Positions 8,500-17,942 of a DNA stretch of 64,000 bases are shown piece after piece. The notes under the pieces are model-generated. The model was not told where the DNA came from and did not search any database. It was given only the letters and a program-made list of their open reading frames with translations. The stretch lies in NCBI RefSeq assembly GCF_000153345.1, contig NZ_CH724125.1:1995667-2059666 (forward strand), read 5' to 3'. Every line of letters starts with the position of its first letter. Position 1 is the stretch's first letter. The translations under genes were made by a program, and so were the position numbers. The DNA is from Neptuniibacter caesariensis (GTDB taxonomy: Bacteria; Pseudomonadota; Gammaproteobacteria; Pseudomonadales; Balneatricaceae).

Positions 8500-9705
8500 A
8501 TGATCGAATCAGGAACAAAAGCATTTTGGCGGGCGACGCTGGCATTATGCCTGGGCTCGTTCATGATTTTTGCAAATCTTTATGTCCCTCAACCTCTGTT
8601 ACCTATGTTGGCCGATGAGTTTGCGGTGACTCCATTGCAGGCAAGCTGGAGCCTGACAGTCACCACTCTGACCCTTGGGCTGTCGTTGTTACTTTTTGGC
8701 CCTCTATCAGATGCTCTGGGTAGGACCCGGCTGATGGTGATTAGTATGTGTGGCGCGGTTCTCTGCTGTTTTGCGCTATCTCAGGTGACTGAGTTTAATA
8801 CTCTGATTCTGCTCAGAGCTATACAGGGAATCTGTCTGGCGGGTTTGCCAGCGATTGCTATTGCCTACATGGGGGATGAGTTCAAAAAAACGGCTATGTT
8901 GGTTGCCGTTGGCCTGTATATCAGTGGCAATACCCTGGGAGGCATAGGTGGGCGTCTGATCGGTGGATTTATGGGAGATCTGTTGGGTTGGCAGTCTGCT
9001 TTTGCGGCTATGAGCCTGATTAGCCTGATCTGTCTTTGTTTGTTTGTCTGGTTATTACCGGAGTCTAATCATTTCAAACCGCAACGGTTACAGCCTGCAA
9101 AGATGTTGTCAGATATAGGCAGGCATCTTCGTAATCCTTTGCTGTTGCTGGCTTACCTGTTTGGTGGGTTTAACTTCTTTATTTTTATCAACCAGTACAG
9201 CTATGTGACTTTTTTATTGGCCGATGAGCCTTACTATCTTACTGCCAGTGTCCTGGGCATGCTGTTCCTGACTTATCTTAGCGGGACACTGGGATCTGCA
9301 GTGTCAGGGCGTTTCGCTCACTGGTTGCCTCAGCCTCTGGTGATGGCATTTGGGGTGCTATTTATTATGCTAGGGTCGCTTCTGACTCTGGTGCCTTCGA
9401 TCTGGGCCATCATCATGGGTTTATTTATCAATGCGTTTGGGTTCTTTGTCGCGCACTCAACGGCCAGCAGCTGGGTGAGCCATCATGCTGAGGGGGCAAA
9501 GGCAACAGCCTCATCAATCTACCTGGTGTTTTACTATCTTGGTGCGAGTAGTGGCGGCTTTTATCTGGATCCATTTTGGCAAATGGCGGGCTGGTATGGG
9601 GTTATTTACGGGTCGCTATTGGTGCTTTGCGCTACTTTGTTATGCGCCCTTGTTCTCTATCATAAAACCCGTAGAACGCTGGTGGCGATCGACTGTGCCG
9701 GTTAA
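8500..9705 (+). CDS. Major facilitator superfamily transporter (YnfM/drug-efflux-like)
   Basis: A 401-residue inner-membrane carrier with about 12 hydrophobic segments. The MFS loop 2-3 motif reads GPLSDALGRTRLM (about residues 67-79). The opening FANLYVPQPLLPMLADEF with a Thr-Pro-Leu-Gln-Ala-Ser sequence after it is characteristic of the YnfM-like efflux subfamily (proton antiport of small molecules). An AGGTGG ribosome site precedes the ATG. Divergence from a LysR regulator suggests inducible expression. The next gene, an FAH-family enzyme, starts 33 bases later and may be co-transcribed, which would fit export or import of an organic acid. The substrate is unknown. Confidence 0.88.
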   Translation: MIESGTKAFWRATLALCLGSFMIFANLYVPQPLLPMLADEFAVTPLQASWSLTVTTLTLGLSLLLFGPLSDALGRTRLMVISMCGAVLCCFALSQVTEFNTLILLRAIQGICLAGLPAIAIAYMGDEFKKTAMLVAVGLYISGNTLGGIGGRLIGGFMGDLLGWQSAFAAMSLISLICLCLFVWLLPESNHFKPQRLQPAKMLSDIGRHLRNPLLLLAYLFGGFNFFIFINQYSYVTFLLADEPYYLTASVLGMLFLTYLSGTLGSAVSGRFAHWLPQPLVMAFGVLFIMLGSLLTLVPSIWAIIMGLFINAFGFFVAHSTASSWVSHHAEGAKATASSIYLVFYYLGASSGGFYLDPFWQMAGWYGVIYGSLLVLCATLLCALVLYHKTRRTLVAIDCAG

Positions 9706-9738
9706 ACTCAGGTTTATTAGTTAACTGAGGAGCTTGGA

Positions 9739-10401
9739 ATGGGATATCAACATCGTTATCAAGATGGGTCATCAGCTGGATTGCCAACAGGGAAAGTTAT
9801 CTGTGTAGGGCGTAACTATGCGGATCATGCAGCTGAACTGAATAATCCAATCCCGACCGAGCCGATGTTATTTATCAAGCCTTCTACCTGCGTTGTGGAT
9901 ATGGCTGAGCCTTTTAAGGTGCCTCAGGATCATGGTGAGGTGCACTTTGAAACGGAGATGGCGATCCTGATCGGTAAACAGCTGACCCATGCAAGCGAAG
10001 CTGAAGCGGCGGCAGCCATTGTTGGTGTAGGTTTGGGGTTAGATCTAACCTTGCGCGAACTACAGGGGCGTCTTAAGGAAAAAGGCCATCCATGGGAGAA
10101 ATCAAAAGCCTTTGATGGTTCTTGTCCGCTCTCTGCATTTGTAACAGCGGATCAAATAACAGACCTACAGGATGTTGAGATTCGGTTGTTTGTAAATGAC
10201 GAGTTACGTCAACAAGGTAATAGCGCTTTGATGTTGAACAGGGTGCTACCGCTCATTAGTCATACTAGTGAGTTTTTCACGCTTGAGCCTGGTGATGTGA
10301 TTCTGACAGGAACGCCTGCAGGTGTTGGTCCAGTAAAGGCGGGTGATCAGTTGCAGGTTGAACTTGCTGATCTTATTGCCATCTCGACTGAAGCGATCTA
10401 A
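9739..10401 (+). CDS. Fumarylacetoacetate hydrolase family protein (acylpyruvase-like)
   Basis: A 220-residue single-domain FAH-family protein similar to E. coli YcgM and human FAHD1, which cleave acylpyruvates, decarboxylate oxaloacetate or tautomerise it. Opening block VICVGRNYADHAAE; metal ligands are expected in the HFETEMAILIG block (two Glu) and in the later Asp of GLGLDLTLRELQ. ILTGTPAGVGPV is the usual C-terminal signature. A GAGGAGC ribosome site precedes the ATG. It starts a tight run with the next two genes (2-base and 10-base gaps), so it may be co-transcribed with the DUF2927 gene and hemJ. Confidence 0.9.
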   Translation: MGYQHRYQDGSSAGLPTGKVICVGRNYADHAAELNNPIPTEPMLFIKPSTCVVDMAEPFKVPQDHGEVHFETEMAILIGKQLTHASEAEAAAAIVGVGLGLDLTLRELQGRLKEKGHPWEKSKAFDGSCPLSAFVTADQITDLQDVEIRLFVNDELRQQGNSALMLNRVLPLISHTSEFFTLEPGDVILTGTPAGVGPVKAGDQLQVELADLIAISTEAI

Positions 10402-10403
10402 TC

Positions 10404-11168
10404 GTGTTGTTGCGATTTATTCTGTTTTTCTGTGTCGCTTTCTCCGCTAAGGCGGCTCCGCACTGGCAGGCACCCGAGTATCTGGTCCAGGCATTTTCCG
10501 AAATAGCTTTGCGTAACGAGTATACACAGCAAGGGCAGCTCGTCAGGCGTTGGCAAAAACCTGTTAATGTCTGGCTGGATCATCAGGTTGCAGACCGGGA
10601 ACTGCATACTGATCTGGTCAGAATGCATATCAAACATCTCTCCCAGATAACCGGGCATCCTATAAGGCTGGTCTCTGAACAACGTAAAGCAAATCTCACC
10701 GTAGTTTTTACCAGGCAGGCGCAATGGCGATCACAGGTTCGCAAGCGCTTTGGAAAAGAGGCGGAGAAGGTGGTTCATGGTGCAGTTTGTATGGCGAATT
10801 TCCGAACCGATGGGCGTGGGGAGATAATCCAGGCGGATGTTATTATTCCGGTCGATCAGGCGCGTATGCATGGAAAATTGGTGACCTGTATTGTTGAAGA
10901 GATTACCCAGGTGATGGGCCTGCCAAATGATTCTGATAAGGTCTACCCGTCGATTTTTAACGATAAAACGCCTGAAGACCTATTATCCGGATTGGATTAT
11001 CTGTTGTTGAAGATGCTATATCAGCCGCAAGTTGAGCCGGGTATGGATCAACGAGAAGTTCGGCCTATATTAAAAAAGTTGATCCGAAGCTGGCAGCAAC
11101 AAGGTACAATCAGCTCCGCGCAACGTGAGGTGAAACGAGGCGAACTTTATTCTCTTTTAGGCTACTGA
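10404..11168 (+). CDS. Exported DUF2927-family protein, function unknown
   Basis: A 254-residue protein starting with GTG two bases after the FAH-family stop. The first 18 residues are a signal peptide (LLRFILFFCVAFSAKAAP, cleavage likely after AKA). The body fits the DUF2927 family: EIALRNEY, then RRWQKPVNVWL, and a later block VEEITQVMGLPNDSD that looks like the remnant of a metalloprotease helix but lacks HExxH. It is probably periplasmic. It lies between an FAH-family gene and hemJ on one likely transcript, which gives no clear functional hint. I recognise the family but no established function. Confidence 0.75.
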   Translation: MLLRFILFFCVAFSAKAAPHWQAPEYLVQAFSEIALRNEYTQQGQLVRRWQKPVNVWLDHQVADRELHTDLVRMHIKHLSQITGHPIRLVSEQRKANLTVVFTRQAQWRSQVRKRFGKEAEKVVHGAVCMANFRTDGRGEIIQADVIIPVDQARMHGKLVTCIVEEITQVMGLPNDSDKVYPSIFNDKTPEDLLSGLDYLLLKMLYQPQVEPGMDQREVRPILKKLIRSWQQQGTISSAQREVKRGELYSLLGY

Positions 11169-11178
11169 GGAATTTATT

Positions 11179-11598
11179 GTGGCTTTTTTATGGGTCAAGG
11201 TCTTTCATATTCTGGCAATGACTAGCTGGATGGCGGGCATTTTCTATCTGCCACGTATTTTTGTTCACTATGTCGAAGGTCGCGAAGCCGGACAGGATGT
11301 CGCGCGGTTGGAAATAATGGCCGGTAAGTTGTTTGGCTTTATGACCATTATGGCAGTGTTTACCCTGGGATTGGGTTTGTGGCTAATGATTGGCTTCGGT
11401 ATTAGCGGTGGTTGGATGCATGCCAAGCTGCTATTTGTTGGCCTGTTGATTGGTTATCACTTCTGGTGCAAAGCTTATTTAAACAAGATGAGAGCCGGAA
11501 GCCTGGACAAAAGCGGCCGCTATTTTCGTTTATTCAATGAGTTGCCGTTACTGATCTTTATTCCGATACTGATTTTTGTAGTTGTGAAACCATTCTGA
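11179..11598 (+). CDS. hemJ: Protoporphyrinogen IX oxidase, HemJ family
   Basis: A 139-residue integral membrane protein with about four hydrophobic helices, close to the roughly 142-residue HemJ norm. HemJ oxidises protoporphyrinogen IX to protoporphyrin IX, the step before iron insertion in haem synthesis, and binds haem itself. Diagnostic blocks are the opening VKVFHILAMTSWMAGIFYLP with its conserved His, WMHAKLLFV, and the end NELPLLIFIPILIFVVVKPF. GTG start with GAGGA seven bases upstream. It is a distinct type from HemG and HemY. It ends six bases from the convergent ubiJ. hemE lies elsewhere in the window. Confidence 0.88.
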   Translation: MAFLWVKVFHILAMTSWMAGIFYLPRIFVHYVEGREAGQDVARLEIMAGKLFGFMTIMAVFTLGLGLWLMIGFGISGGWMHAKLLFVGLLIGYHFWCKAYLNKMRAGSLDKSGRYFRLFNELPLLIFIPILIFVVVKPF

Positions 11599-11604
11599 AC
11601 AGAC

Positions 11605-12216
11605 TTATCTACGAGTGCTGGCGGCAACTTTGGCTGCTAGCCGCTCGACTCTTTCCTGAAGTGCATCAATCTCTGAATAGAAGTGTTCAGCTTCCGGGCG
11701 GGTGGGGATAAAGCGCACTTCCTCTTTAAGGTACTCGTCCAGGTTGCTGATTAAGCTGCTTCCGGCATTTTTGTACCACTGCGCTTTCCAGGCGGCATAG
11801 AGTGCAATCTGATGGGCAGGTAAGTCTCCAATGATATCGCCGAGCATCATCTCCCAATCAATCTGGGCATCGGCGAGGATCTCCTGAAATCGCGTTGCGA
11901 GAGCGCTGTCACCTGATATCTGGATGGTTTTACCAAACATCGCATCAGCTTTGTCTTTACTGCTGGCTAGCGTTAAGAAGTCGTTGGCTGTGCCCCTGAG
12001 GATGGCATCAGGTGTGTCCTGATAGACAGACTGAATCTGTACCCCGTCAGAATTTGGCAGTAAAAACAGATTGAGTTGTGGAAAAGTCAGTTCAATCTGA
12101 ATGACCTTACCCTCTAATCGGGCAAGATGCTGAAGTGTTACAGGATCACGATGAATAAGCTTGTTGATAAGCGCTTCAGCGGTTGTAAACAGGGAAGCTT
12201 GCAGCATCTCAATCAT
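11605..12216 (-). CDS. ubiJ: Ubiquinone biosynthesis accessory factor UbiJ (SCP2 domain)
   Basis: A 203-residue protein with an N-terminal sterol-carrier (SCP2) domain that can hold hydrophobic intermediates (TFPQLNLFLLPNSDGVQIQS followed by TPDAILRGTANDFLTLA) and a C-terminal helical, coiled-coil-like end (EIDALQERVERLAAKVAA). UbiJ helps assemble the soluble Ubi complex that hydroxylates and methylates ubiquinone precursors. It directly follows ubiE (14-base gap) on the same strand. The third member of the usual trio, ubiB, is absent: the next gene leftward is the convergent hemJ. Confidence 0.92.
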   Translation of the reverse strand: MIEMLQASLFTTAEALINKLIHRDPVTLQHLARLEGKVIQIELTFPQLNLFLLPNSDGVQIQSVYQDTPDAILRGTANDFLTLASSKDKADAMFGKTIQISGDSALATRFQEILADAQIDWEMMLGDIIGDLPAHQIALYAAWKAQWYKNAGSSLISNLDEYLKEEVRFIPTRPEAEHFYSEIDALQERVERLAAKVAASTRR

Positions 12217-12230
12217 TGTTAGCTACCCGC

Positions 12231-12989
12231 TTATGGCTTGATGCCTGTGTGCAGCGCGACTATGCCACCGGTCATATTCTGGAACTTGCAGTTGGTCAGG
12301 CCTGCATCCTGCATCATCGATTTCAGGGTCTCCTGATCCGGGTGCATACGGATAGACTCAGCTAAATAGCGGTAGCTGTCAGCGTCGCCTGCAATCATAG
12401 AACCCATCTGCGGCAGGATATTAAACGAATAGAAATCGTAAGCTTTGGTCAGTAGCGGGTTATCGGTTTTTGAAAATTCGAGTACCATCAGTTTACCGCC
12501 CGGCTTAAGAACACGCGCCATGGAACGAAGCGCGGCGTCTTTATCCGTCACATTACGCAGGCCGAAGGCAATGGTGATCACATCAAAGGTGTTATCAGGG
12601 AATGGCAGACATTCTGCGTTTGCCTGAACAAATTCAACGTTTCCGGTAACGCCTTTATCCAGTAATTTGTCACGACCCACTTTCAGCATCGAGTCATTGA
12701 TATCGGCTAGAACAACTTTGCCGCTTGGACCAACCAGACGTGAGAAACGCATGGTCAGATCCCCGGTTCCACCGGCGATATCCAGAATAGTATTTCCAGT
12801 GCGAACGCCACTCTGTTCGATGGTGATGCGTTTCCAGAGACGGTGAACACCGCCAGACATCAGGTCATTCATCAGGTCGTACTTACCAGCTACGCTGTGG
12901 AAAACATCGGCAACGCGATTCACTTTATCTTCAGTACGAACATCTTCATAACCAAAGTGAGTCGTGTCGTTTTTATGCTGGTCAGCCAT
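12231..12989 (-). CDS. ubiE: Ubiquinone/menaquinone C-methyltransferase UbiE
   Basis: A 252-residue SAM-dependent methyltransferase that adds the C-methyl group to the ubiquinone (and, where present, menaquinone) ring. The SAM-binding motif [10 protein letters not shown] lies at about 68-77, with the family blocks [19 protein letters not shown] (30-48) and FGLRNVTD. I chose the ATG at 12989, which has an AGGACAC ribosome site and gives the family's normal N-terminus. An in-frame TTG at 13028 would add 13 unrelated residues and is unlikely. It starts the ubiE-ubiJ pair. Confidence 0.96.
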   Translation of the reverse strand: MADQHKNDTTHFGYEDVRTEDKVNRVADVFHSVAGKYDLMNDLMSGGVHRLWKRITIEQSGVRTGNTILDIAGGTGDLTMRFSRLVGPSGKVVLADINDSMLKVGRDKLLDKGVTGNVEFVQANAECLPFPDNTFDVITIAFGLRNVTDKDAALRSMARVLKPGGKLMVLEFSKTDNPLLTKAYDFYSFNILPQMGSMIAGDADSYRYLAESIRMHPDQETLKSMMQDAGLTNCKFQNMTGGIVALHTGIKP

Positions 12990-13060
12990 GTGGAGTGTCC
13001 TGAATCTGTTCAAAAATACGATGGCCAAATTGTACCGGTATGCTTGGCCCTTGTCTTTGT

Positions 13061-13441
13061 TTATCTACCGATGGCGATTAACCCACCATCACGGCTTTCA
13101 CCTGCATCTTCTAGCTTTTGCAGATAGATAGCCCAGTACTGATCGTGGTTGTATGCCAGATCATGCAAGCAGTCCCATGTATAGAGACCGCTGTCATGGC
13201 CGTCATCAAAGACGATCTTTAGCGCATAGTTACCGGAAGGAATCAGTTCATTGATTCCCACCAGTTTTTTGCCGGTTTGCAGTACGCCGTTCCCAATGCC
13301 ATGACCACGCACTTCCGCTGAAGGTGAGTGCACTCGCAGGTACTCAGCTGTTAGCTCAAAACTGTCACTCCCGTACGTGAGTTCCAGCGTACGGGACTTT
13401 TTATGCAGTTTAATCTGCGATGGTAGTGGCGCTTTTGACAT
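13061..13441 (-). CDS. DUF971 (gamma-butyrobetaine hydroxylase N-terminal-like) protein
   Basis: A 126-residue stand-alone DUF971 domain, the fold found at the N-terminus of gamma-butyrobetaine hydroxylases and in small iron-sulfur-associated proteins. Family marks are [13 protein letters not shown] near the start, [12 protein letters not shown], and the late [18 protein letters not shown]. It starts 11 bases downstream of hslU, a placement common in gammaproteobacteria, and so is probably the third gene of the hslVU transcript. Function is not established. Confidence 0.85.
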   Translation of the reverse strand: MSKAPLPSQIKLHKKSRTLELTYGSDSFELTAEYLRVHSPSAEVRGHGIGNGVLQTGKKLVGINELIPSGNYALKIVFDDGHDSGLYTWDCLHDLAYNHDQYWAIYLQKLEDAGESRDGGLIAIGR

Positions 13442-13452
13442 GGGAAACTCCG

Positions 13453-14787
13453 TTACAGGATGTAGTGACTCAGATCTTCATCCTTGCTGAGCTCACTGAG
13501 TTGCTGATCAACAAATGCTTTATCGACAGTGATGGTTTGTCCATTGCAGTCTGATGCGGCAAAAGACAGCTCTTCGAGGAGACGCTCCATCATTGTATGC
13601 AGTCGGCGTGCGCCAATATTCTCAGTGCTTTCATTAACGTCGAAAGCAAGTTCAGCAATACGGCTGATGCCTTCATCGGTGAAGACAACGTCTACGCCTT
13701 CAGTTTTCAGTAGTGCCTGGTACTGCTGAGTAAGCGATGCATTGGGCTCTTTCAGGATACGACGGAAATCATCTGGTGTCAGGGCGTTTAGTTCGACGCG
13801 GATCGGCAAACGGCCTTGTAGCTCAGGGATAAGATCCGAAGGTTTAGCCAAGTGGAAAGCGCCTGAAGCGATAAACAAAATATGATCGGTTTTCACCATT
13901 CCGTATTTTGTGCTTACCGTGCAGCCTTCAATCAGCGGAAGCAGATCGCGCTGAACACCTTCACGGGAAACATCGCCGCTGCTGTTTGATCCGCCTTTGC
14001 AAACCTTATCGATCTCGTCAAGGAAGACAATGCCGTGTTGTTCAACCAGCTCAACAGCATTCTGCTTTAGTTCATCTTCTTTAACCAGGTTGGCTGCTTC
14101 TTCGTCGGTCAGCATCTTAAACGCGTCTTTGATCTTCATGCGACGCTGCTGTTTTTTACCGCCGCCCATGCCAGAGAACATGCTCTGCAGCTGGTTGGTC
14201 ATCTCTTCCATACCTGGAGGCGCCATGATCTCAACGCCCATCTGAGGCTGCGCAATCTCAATGTCGATCTCTTTATCGTCCAGTTGACCTTCACGCAGTT
14301 TCTTGCGGAATACTTGACGGGTTGCGCTATCTTCAGACTTGGCTGGCTCTTCGCCAAAACCGGTCGGACGTGCCGGTGGTAACAATGCGTCTAGAACGCG
14401 CTCCTCAGCGGCCTCTTCGGCACGGAAACGGACTTTTTCCATCTCCTGTTCACGCATCATTTTGATCGCCATATCCACAAGGTCACGGATGATCGTCTCA
14501 ACATCACGACCTACGTAGCCCACTTCAGTAAATTTTGTCGCTTCTACTTTGATGAAAGGGGCATTAGCTAATTTTGCCAAGCGGCGGGCAATTTCGGTTT
14601 TACCAACACCAGTAGGACCGATCATTAGAATGTTCTTTGGGGTTACCTCAACACGCAGCTCTTCATCCAGCTGCATACGGCGCCAGCGGTTACGCAGAGC
14701 AATCGCGACAGAACGTTTAGCTTCATCCTGGCCGATAATATGGCGGTCCAGCTCAGAAACGATTTCACGAGGGGTCATATTAGACAT
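13453..14787 (-). CDS. hslU: HslU, ATPase subunit of the HslVU protease
   Basis: A 444-residue AAA+ unfoldase (E. coli 443). Its hexamer recognises, unfolds and feeds proteins into the HslV chamber. Walker A GPTGVGKT is at 57-64, the pore-loop region EVGYVGRD follows shortly after, and Walker B reads IVFLDEID. The variable I-domain is in the middle, with a Gly/Met-rich stretch. The sensor/C-terminal domain ends in SHYIL, the tail that inserts into HslV. It lies 20 bases downstream of hslV and is read from the same heat-shock-type promoter. Confidence 0.98.
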   Translation of the reverse strand: MSNMTPREIVSELDRHIIGQDEAKRSVAIALRNRWRRMQLDEELRVEVTPKNILMIGPTGVGKTEIARRLAKLANAPFIKVEATKFTEVGYVGRDVETIIRDLVDMAIKMMREQEMEKVRFRAEEAAEERVLDALLPPARPTGFGEEPAKSEDSATRQVFRKKLREGQLDDKEIDIEIAQPQMGVEIMAPPGMEEMTNQLQSMFSGMGGGKKQQRRMKIKDAFKMLTDEEAANLVKEDELKQNAVELVEQHGIVFLDEIDKVCKGGSNSSGDVSREGVQRDLLPLIEGCTVSTKYGMVKTDHILFIASGAFHLAKPSDLIPELQGRLPIRVELNALTPDDFRRILKEPNASLTQQYQALLKTEGVDVVFTDEGISRIAELAFDVNESTENIGARRLHTMMERLLEELSFAASDCNGQTITVDKAFVDQQLSELSKDEDLSHYIL

Positions 14788-14807
14788 ATTGATTTCCTTA
14801 AGCTGAA

Positions 14808-15338
14808 TCAGGCAACAGAATCGAGTTCTTCGATTGTCAGGTTGTCATTACTGAACACACAGATACCGGCTGCAATCTGCAGACTCTTTTCAACAATATC
14901 TTTGGCTGGTAGCTCGGTGTTATCGGTTAGCGCACGGGCCGCTGCCAGTGCAAAGTTACCACCAGAACCGATAGCGATTACGCCATCTTCAGGTTCAATA
15001 ATGTCGCCACTGCCTGAGATCAGGTAAGTTTTTTCTTTGTTAGCGACCAGCATCAATGCTTCAAGCTTGCGTAAAACGCGGTCACCGCGCCACTCTTTTG
15101 CCAGGCTTACAACCGCATTGAAAATGTTTCCCTGATGCTTCTCCAACTGGGCTTCAAACAGATCCAGCAGGGTGATGGCATCGGCGGTACTGCCTGCGAA
15201 ACCAGTAATGGTATCGTGTTTGGCCAGGCGGCGAACTTTGCGGGCGGTACCTTTCATAACGGTATTACCCAGTGAAACCTGACCATCGCCGCCTACGACG
15301 ACTTTGTCACCACGACGTACAGATACAATCGTTGTCAT
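14808..15338 (-). CDS. hslV: HslV, peptidase subunit of the HslVU protease
   Basis: A 176-residue proteasome-beta-type peptidase (E. coli 176). After Met removal the N-terminal Thr is the nucleophile ([19 protein letters not shown]); [14 protein letters not shown] is the other family signature. It forms a double hexamer degraded-protein chamber with HslU. AAGGAG precedes the ATG. A sigma-32-type promoter lies about 70 bases upstream (15419-15446), consistent with its known membership of the heat-shock regulon. Confidence 0.98.
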   Translation of the reverse strand: MTTIVSVRRGDKVVVGGDGQVSLGNTVMKGTARKVRRLAKHDTITGFAGSTADAITLLDLFEAQLEKHQGNIFNAVVSLAKEWRGDRVLRKLEALMLVANKEKTYLISGSGDIIEPEDGVIAIGSGGNFALAAARALTDNTELPAKDIVEKSLQIAAGICVFSNDNLTIEELDSVA

Positions 15339-15418
15339 TTTCTATAGCTCCTTAGGGAGTGGGCTCAATGCCTGGTAACGCGATGTAGTAAGGGCATTGA
15401 ATACTAGGGTTTACAGAA

Positions 15419-15446
15419 AGATGGTGACGACTGCGTTAATTTCAAG
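15419..15446 (-). promoter_or_regulatory. Sigma-32 (RpoH) type heat-shock promoter for hslVU
   Basis: On the reverse strand CTTGAAA (15446-15440) is an exact match to the heat-shock -35 box. After a 13-base spacer, CACCATCT (15426-15419) matches CCCCATnT at all but one fixed position. Transcription would start near 15412, about 73 bases before the hslV ATG. The sequences are read directly; hslVU control by RpoH is known in E. coli. Confidence 0.75.
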
Positions 15447-15462
15447 TCAAAAGAGGTGAGTA

Positions 15463-15495
15463 TCTGGAATCTAGTCGCTAGACGTAGATTCCAGA
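15463..15495 (-). terminator. Hairpin after the SPOR (ftsN-like) gene
   Basis: An 11-bp perfect stem (15463-15473 with 15485-15495) encloses an 11-base loop that can fold further (GTC/GAC). It begins five bases beyond the SPOR gene stop. It lacks a T run, so it is only a possible terminator or RNA-stabilising hairpin. It lies just upstream of the hslVU heat-shock promoter. Confidence 0.45.
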
Positions 15496-15499
15496 AGGG

Positions 15500-16123
15500 T
15501 TACTGCTTGATGCGAAGTGGTTGAATATTCTGCTGAACCAGCTTGTCATAGGCTTTTGAAAGGCGGGAGCGGTTGTCGAATGGGCCTAAGCGCACACGGT
15601 ACCACAAGGTTCCATCCTTGCTCTTGCTGGTGTCAGTGTGAACATTCGGTAAGCCAAGCAGAATAAGCTGGGCACGCATCTGTTCTGCATCAGCCTTGGA
15701 TTTAAAAGAGCCTGCCTGCAATAGATATTTATGCTGGGTCTTAGCGTCCTTAGGTGTGGATTTGTAGGCATCCACCTGAGGCGCTTTTACCTCACTTTTC
15801 TCCAGCATCTCGTAAAATTCAAAGCGCTTTTTATCTTCCGCGGTTGTGCTTTGCTCAACGACAGGTGCCTGACTTTTAGCGGGTGGGGATTTTTGCGGTG
15901 CAGGTTTGCTTTTGGCTAGTGGTGTGTTGCTAGAGCCTGGGTCCACCTGAGTCAGTTGGTACAGACCGTAGCCAAGCCCCGATAGCATCATTAGGGTGAT
16001 CGCTAAGAGTACCGTCGGAAAGCGCTTTTTCGGTTTCGCGGGTGCACGCTTAGGGGTGGGCTTAGCGCGGCTGGCAGAAGCCTTACCGCGCTTATTCTTA
16101 GCATAGTCCTTTCGGGATGCCAT
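15500..16123 (-). CDS. ftsN: SPOR-domain cell-division protein, FtsN-like
   Basis: A 207-residue bitopic membrane protein. A short basic cytoplasmic tail (RKDYAKNKRGK, as in FtsN, where it touches FtsA) is followed by a transmembrane helix at about 35-57, a Pro/Lys/Ser-rich linker, the FEFYEMLEKSEV segment typical of the family and a C-terminal SPOR domain (about 130-205) that binds denuded peptidoglycan at the septum. FtsN triggers constriction. It lies three bases downstream of argS and is followed by hslV, the order seen in Pseudomonas. Shorter than E. coli FtsN (319), as is usual outside enterics. Confidence 0.85.
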   Translation of the reverse strand: MASRKDYAKNKRGKASASRAKPTPKRAPAKPKKRFPTVLLAITLMMLSGLGYGLYQLTQVDPGSSNTPLAKSKPAPQKSPPAKSQAPVVEQSTTAEDKKRFEFYEMLEKSEVKAPQVDAYKSTPKDAKTQHKYLLQAGSFKSKADAEQMRAQLILLGLPNVHTDTSKSKDGTLWYRVRLGPFDNRSRLSKAYDKLVQQNIQPLRIKQ

Positions 16124-16126
16124 TGG

Positions 16127-17812
16127 TTACATCTGCTCCGGTGCAGAAACGCCAAGTAGATCCAGACCATTTGCCAGTACGTGGCGAACGGCAACGGCCA
16201 GCGTCAAACGTGCGTTACGCAAGTCGGCATCTTCTACCAGTGTTTTCTCAGAGTTATAGTAGGTATGGAACTCAGCAGCCAGATCTTTAAGGTAGTTAGC
16301 AATCTGGTGAGGTTCGCGTGCATTTGCTGCGTTCTTCACGACCTCCGGGTAGCGACCCAGATTGATCACCAGGTTCTTTTCTGATTCAAGCTCAAGACTA
16401 TCGAGTGCTTCAATGCCGGTGGCTTCGTCCCAGCTAAGGTTGTTCTCTTTCAGCTTGCGGAAGATTGAGCAAACACGCGCATGAGCATACTGAATATAGT
16501 AAACCGGATTATCGGCAGACTCGGAACGTGCCAGATCAATATCGAAAGTCAGGTGACTGTCGGATTTACGTGCAGCCAGGAAATATCGAGTTGCATCACG
16601 ACCAACCTCTTCAATTAGGTCGCGCAGAGTGACGTAGCTACCCGCACGTTTAGAGATTTTAACCTCTTCTCCACCTTTCATGACGGTAACCATCTGGTGA
16701 AGCACGTAATCAGGCCAGCCTTTAGGAATATCGGCTTTAAGTGCCTGCAGGCCTGCGCGTACACGGGTGATAGTACTGTGATGATCGGCACCTTGTTCGT
16801 TGATGACCGTATCAAAGCCACGCTGCCATTTGTTCAGGTGGTAAGCGACATCCGGGACGAAGTAAGTATAGCCACCATCTTTTTTACGCATAACGCGGTC
16901 TTTGTCATCGCCAAAATCTGTAGTGCGAAGCCAGAGTGCTCCATCATCTTCGTAGGTGTAGCCATTTTCGATCAGCTTCTGAACTGCGGCTTCAACCTTA
17001 CCTTCGGTATATAGCGAAGACTCGAGGAAGAACACATCAAAATCTACACCGAAAGCCTGCAGATCAAGATCCTGCTCATGACGAAGATAAGCAACAGCGA
17101 AGTGACGAATGGCTTCTAGATCTTCGGCATCTTTAGTTCCAGTAAAGCTCTGATCTTCAGATTTTACTGTATCGCCACGCATGAAACTTTCAGCGAGTTC
17201 AACAATATAGTCACCACGGTAGCCATCAGCAGGCCAGCTTGGATCCTCGGGTGTCAGGCCTTTACAGCGAGCCTGAACGGAAAATGCCAGATTATTAATC
17301 TGCTGGCCGGCGTCGTTGTAGTAGAACTCTCGAGTTACATCCCAGCCGTTAGCGTCCATTAGTCGGCATAGGCAATCGCCTACTGCAGCGCCTCGACCAT
17401 GGCCGATATGGAGTGGGCCGGTCGGGTTGGCTGATACAAACTCAACTTGTACTTTGCGGCCTGCGCCATCGTTATTGCGACCGTAAGCTTCTTTTTCAGT
17501 CAAGATGGTTTTAACCAGGTTCCCTGTGGAGGCACCACTGATGAAAAAGTTGATAAAGCCAGGACCAGCAATCTCAGTACGCTTCAGATTATCTGATTCC
17601 GGTAGTGCCTCAACCAGCTTTTCTGCAAGCTGACGAGGGTTGCTTTTCGCCGCTTTTGCCAGGGTCATAGCGATGTTAGAGGCGTAATCACCGTGACTCT
17701 TGTCACGGGTGTTTTCAACCATAATCTTAGGTTGCACATCTGCAGGCAGGGTGCCGTTCTCGATCAGGTTTTTCAGCGCGGATTCAATCAGCTCTGCAAT
17801 AATCTGTTTCAT
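16127..17812 (-). CDS. argS: Arginyl-tRNA synthetase
   Basis: A 561-residue class I synthetase that charges tRNA-Arg. The HIGH-like motif is in [14 protein letters not shown], and the KMSKS position is taken by EVKISKRAG, a variant seen in many ArgS enzymes. The C-terminal helical anticodon-binding domain ends near [12 protein letters not shown] chose the ATG at 17812 ([13 protein letters not shown]), which gives the normal ArgS N-terminal domain; the frame stays open 52 codons further upstream but that stretch has no family similarity. It lies between priA and the SPOR gene. Confidence 0.96.
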   Translation of the reverse strand: MKQIIAELIESALKNLIENGTLPADVQPKIMVENTRDKSHGDYASNIAMTLAKAAKSNPRQLAEKLVEALPESDNLKRTEIAGPGFINFFISGASTGNLVKTILTEKEAYGRNNDGAGRKVQVEFVSANPTGPLHIGHGRGAAVGDCLCRLMDANGWDVTREFYYNDAGQQINNLAFSVQARCKGLTPEDPSWPADGYRGDYIVELAESFMRGDTVKSEDQSFTGTKDAEDLEAIRHFAVAYLRHEQDLDLQAFGVDFDVFFLESSLYTEGKVEAAVQKLIENGYTYEDDGALWLRTTDFGDDKDRVMRKKDGGYTYFVPDVAYHLNKWQRGFDTVINEQGADHHSTITRVRAGLQALKADIPKGWPDYVLHQMVTVMKGGEEVKISKRAGSYVTLRDLIEEVGRDATRYFLAARKSDSHLTFDIDLARSESADNPVYYIQYAHARVCSIFRKLKENNLSWDEATGIEALDSLELESEKNLVINLGRYPEVVKNAANAREPHQIANYLKDLAAEFHTYYNSEKTLVEDADLRNARLTLAVAVRHVLANGLDLLGVSAPEQM

Positions 17813-17942
17813 TAGTGTACTTACTACCGTTTGAAGTCTGTCAGTGGGCTCGCGGGCCTGATATGTCAGATTTGAGCCGCTAAGGAACCGCGTATTATCC
17901 CTGTAAATCTTCTCTATGTTAAGTGTCTTGCAGCCTAACTGG

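Noticed and set aside
12990-13028. TTG start giving UbiE 13 extra residues
   Set aside because: The ATG at 12989 has a ribosome site and matches the family N-terminus.
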